From NCBI GenBank assembly GCA_017518785.1, contig JAFWUA010000101.1, forward strand, positions 1-7,091: a stretch of DNA of 7,091 bases. Reading direction: 5' to 3'. The number at the start of each line of letters is the position of its first letter. Position 1 is the stretch's first letter. This DNA is from Neisseriaceae bacterium. Its GTDB lineage: Bacteria > Pseudomonadota > Gammaproteobacteria > Burkholderiales > Neisseriaceae. The notes under the pieces are model-generated. The model was not told where the DNA came from. It did no database searches and saw nothing but the letters and a program-made list of their open reading frames with translations. A program made the position numbers and the translations under genes. Shown here one piece after another: positions 5,740 to 7,091 of the stretch.

Positions 5740-5771
5740 GATATGATTTAGCTACTATTTAAAGCTTGGTT

Positions 5772-5900
5772 GAACCTCCTGCAAAATCTAACTTTTCGCC
5801 ATTTGTCATTTTGAGAGTTGCTACAAATCTTGTAAAACAAAGAATGGAGATTCTGAACTTTCTTGCTGAAAGTTTAGAATGAAGAGTTTTGCAGGTGGCT
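5772..5900. repeat. MITE-like dispersed repeat, copy 3
   Basis: This copy of about 129 bp has the same orientation as copy 1. The ends CCTGCAAAA (5777-5785) and TTTTGCAGG (5887-5895) are exact inverted repeats inside longer imperfect ones. CATTTGTCATT (5800-5810) also occurs at 851-861. The right half forms a 12-bp stem, TTCTGAACTTTC (5851-5862) with GAAAGTTTAGAA (5868-5879), one G-T pair and a 5-nt loop. It sits between the divergent nadK and ppsR and is the most divergent of the three copies. Confidence 0.65.
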
Positions 5901-5939
5901 TATGATTATGTTTAGAACTTAAAATTGGGATTAGACAAA

Positions 5940-6776
5940 ATGGACACAGATAATAAACTTAAAAGACGCGTTTATTTTATTTCCGACCGCACGGGGATTA
6001 CATCTGAAGGGTTGGGAGAATCGTTGTTAAATCAGTTTGAAAATATTGAATTTAAACGTCGTACCTATCCATTCATTGATAATTTGGAAAAAGCAAAACA
6101 ATTGTTAAACCACATGCAAGAAGAAGTTGATGCCGATGGTTGGGAACGTCCTTTGATTTTTTCCAGTATTGTTGATTCAGAAATAAGACATTTAATTCAT
6201 GCTTTTCCAGCTTTCCATATTGATTTTTATGATACTTTCATAGGTTCTTTGGAAAAGGAATTACATGTTGATGCTAAACGCTTGATAGGTGTAACACATG
6301 GGTTGAATGATATAGAACGTTACGATAAACGTATGGCAGCGGTTAATTTTGCACTTAATCATGATGATGGTGTTTCTGATAAAGATTTTCAAGCAGCAGA
6401 TGTGATTTTAATTGGTGTATCCCGTGCTGGTAAAACTCCAACTTGTCTGTATTTAGCATTGCAATACGGTATCCGTGCTGCTAACTATCCGCTTACACCA
6501 GATGATTTGGAAAGTACTCAAATTCCCAATATGCTAAAACCATATCGACAAAAACTGTTTGGTTTAACCATAGATGCCGAAAGACTGCATCATATTCGCA
6601 ACGAACGCCGTCCAGATTCCAAATATGCAAATATCAATACCTGTAACAAGGAAATAGCAATCGCAGAAGAATTGTTCCAGCGTAACGGCATTCCTTTCAT
6701 GAGTAGCACTCATAAATCAGTGGAAGAATTAGCAGCATCTATTCTGCAAGCATGTCATCTAAAAAGACGTTTTTAG
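5940..6776 (+). CDS. ppsR: PEP synthase regulatory protein PpsR (bifunctional kinase/phosphorylase)
   Basis: PpsR (DUF299 family) inactivates phosphoenolpyruvate synthase by ADP-dependent threonine phosphorylation and reactivates it by phosphate-dependent dephosphorylation, so it sets gluconeogenic flux from pyruvate. This protein has 278 residues, close to the 277 of E. coli PpsR. It shows RRVYFISDRTGIT (9-21), the NHDDGVSDK stretch (140-148), the P-loop GVSRAGKTPT (159-168), YGIRAANYPLTPDDL (176-190) and a KRRF end. A TTG at 5925 would add five residues, but family alignment favours the ATG at 5940. GGGA lies about 9 nt upstream as a weak ribosome binding site. TATGAT at 5901-5906 could be its -10, without a good -35. 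The target gene ppsA, often adjacent in Neisseria, is not in this window. Confidence 0.94.
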   Translation: MDTDNKLKRRVYFISDRTGITSEGLGESLLNQFENIEFKRRTYPFIDNLEKAKQLLNHMQEEVDADGWERPLIFSSIVDSEIRHLIHAFPAFHIDFYDTFIGSLEKELHVDAKRLIGVTHGLNDIERYDKRMAAVNFALNHDDGVSDKDFQAADVILIGVSRAGKTPTCLYLALQYGIRAANYPLTPDDLESTQIPNMLKPYRQKLFGLTIDAERLHHIRNERRPDSKYANINTCNKEIAIAEELFQRNGIPFMSSTHKSVEELAASILQACHLKRRF

Positions 6777-6817
6777 TAAGACCGTCTTAATTACACTACA
6801 AATATCAAATTACTTTG

Positions 6818-6854
6818 AGTCTGCCGGAACATTATTTTACCTTTCCGGCAGACT
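6818..6854 (+). terminator. Inverted pair of AGTCTGCCGGAA forming a stem-loop after ppsR
   Basis: Exact AGTCTGCCGGAA at 6818-6829 and its exact reverse complement at 6843-6854 form a 12-bp stem with a 13-nt loop, 41 nt after the ppsR stop. This is the gene-end architecture of paired neisserial uptake sequences. There is no T tract after the stem, so it may act as a weak or factor-assisted terminator. Confidence 0.6.
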
Positions 6855-6858
6855 ATGT

Positions 6859-6877
6859 AAATATTAAATTAATATTT
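6859..6877. repeat. AT-only palindrome
   Basis: AAATATTAA (6859-6867) and TTAATATTT (6869-6877) form a perfect 9-bp inverted repeat about one central base. It lies between the ppsR stem-loop and the next promoter. An extended -10 TGTTACAAT follows at 6888-6896. It could be a regulator site, but in such AT-rich DNA chance is plausible. Confidence 0.3.
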
Positions 6878-6930
6878 AATTTCAATTTGTTACAATGTGA
6901 AAGCTAATGCAAAATTTAATCGCATTTTTC

Positions 6931-6960
6931 TTAACAAACACCACCTACTAATAGTACAAT
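6931..6960 (+). promoter_or_regulatory. Probable promoter of the right-edge gene
   Basis: TTAACA (6931-6936) and TACAAT (6955-6960) are each one base from consensus and separated by 18 bp. Transcription would start near 6967, giving a leader of about 33 nt with AGGGTGA (6987-6993) as ribosome binding site. Confidence 0.5.
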
Positions 6961-6999
6961 CAGATAAATTTTATTTCTAATGGAATAGGGTGAATCAAA

Positions 7000-7091
7000 A
7001 TGGCACTTTATCTGCATTCGGCGAATAGAAACGCCGGTTCTTCTCATAATCTTGGTGTTAAACAAGGGGCTCGTATCACTGTTAAAGCCAA
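7000..7091 (+). CDS. N-terminus of an unrecognised protein (cut by right edge)
   Basis: The frame from ATG 7000 stays open for 30 codons to the window end. It begins MALYLHSANRNAGSS and continues HNLGVKQGARITVKA. There is no signal peptide or membrane segment in this part. The start is supported by AGGGTGA 6 nt upstream and by a good promoter at 6931-6960. The VKQGARITVKA stretch has a beta-strand-like pattern that could open a beta-rich surface or secreted protein, but this is only an impression and I do not recognise the family. Codons such as GCG, GCC and CTG give it a somewhat higher GC feel than ppsR. A GTG at 6990 in another frame gives only 12 codons. Confidence 0.5.
   Translation, partial: MALYLHSANRNAGSSHNLGVKQGARITVKA

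Noticed and set aside
824..5900. The three repeats as a CRISPR array or Correia elements
   Set aside because: Copies are kilobases apart, palindromic and in mixed orientation without spacers. Their ends CAAAACTC do not match the Correia ends as I remember them.
5925..5939. TTG start that would extend PpsR by five residues
   Set aside because: ATG at 5940 fits the family length and has the better-placed, if weak, GGGA upstream.
6776..6793. GACCGTCTTAA after ppsR as a standard neisserial uptake sequence (GCCGTCTGAA)
   Set aside because: Two of ten core bases differ, and it forms its own small palindrome AAGAC-C-GTCTT; chance is sufficient.
6990..7028. Twelve-codon GTG frame as a leader peptide for the right-edge gene
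   Set aside because: The proposed ribosome binding site overlaps its start codon, and no attenuator or codon run supports it.

Overview
The window looks like chromosomal DNA of a member of the family Neisseriaceae with an AT-rich genome. Three protein ends read like their Neisseria counterparts: the NAD kinase C-terminus (LHWGEQLV), the PpsR C-terminus (ACHLKRRF) and the short secreted ComEA. Two exact copies of a 12-mer, AGGCTGCCTGAA, match the DNA uptake sequence dialect described for Simonsiella-type Neisseriaceae. These recognitions come from memory, not from a search, and the species cannot be named from the sequence.

Layout. Positions 1-138 (minus) hold the N-terminus of a BtrH-N-domain protein that runs off the left edge. 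A divergent control region with two AGGCTGCCTGAA copies follows, then comEA (354-659, plus), a secreted helix-hairpin-helix DNA-binding competence protein, with a terminator at 787-815. A gap of about 890 bp contains a MITE-like repeat, a partial copy of the same repeat, and sequence I cannot assign. Next come a YbhB/YbcL (PEBP-fold) gene (1551-2030) with a strong terminator, and hisH (2266-2916), the glutaminase subunit of imidazole glycerol phosphate synthase. Convergent to hisH is the minus-strand pair nadK-recN (5701 down to 3138). Divergent from nadK is ppsR (5940-6776). A further gene begins at 7000 and is cut by the right edge.

How the genes relate. Only nadK and recN look like a true operon: 5 bp separate them and recN has no clear ribosome binding site of its own. 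The others look like single-gene units, each with its own promoter or terminator signals. They cover DNA uptake (comEA), histidine synthesis (hisH), NADP supply (nadK), double-strand break repair (recN) and control of PEP synthase (ppsR). No phage, plasmid, CRISPR, tRNA or rRNA feature was found.

Most interesting signals. (1) A second 12-mer, AGTCTGCCGGAA, occurs five times exactly and four more times with one or two mismatches between 1797 and 6854. Two inverted pairs of it form gene-end stem-loops. It differs from AGGCTGCCTGAA at positions 3 and 9 only, and it behaves like an uptake sequence of a dialect I do not know. (2) The two motifs do not mix: the Simonsiella-type motif is confined to the first 290 bp, which suggests a mosaic junction or two coexisting vocabularies. 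(3) A roughly 130-bp palindromic repeat family has three intergenic copies and one fragment. (4) nadK appears to be transcribed from a promoter so close to its start codon that its mRNA would be almost leaderless.
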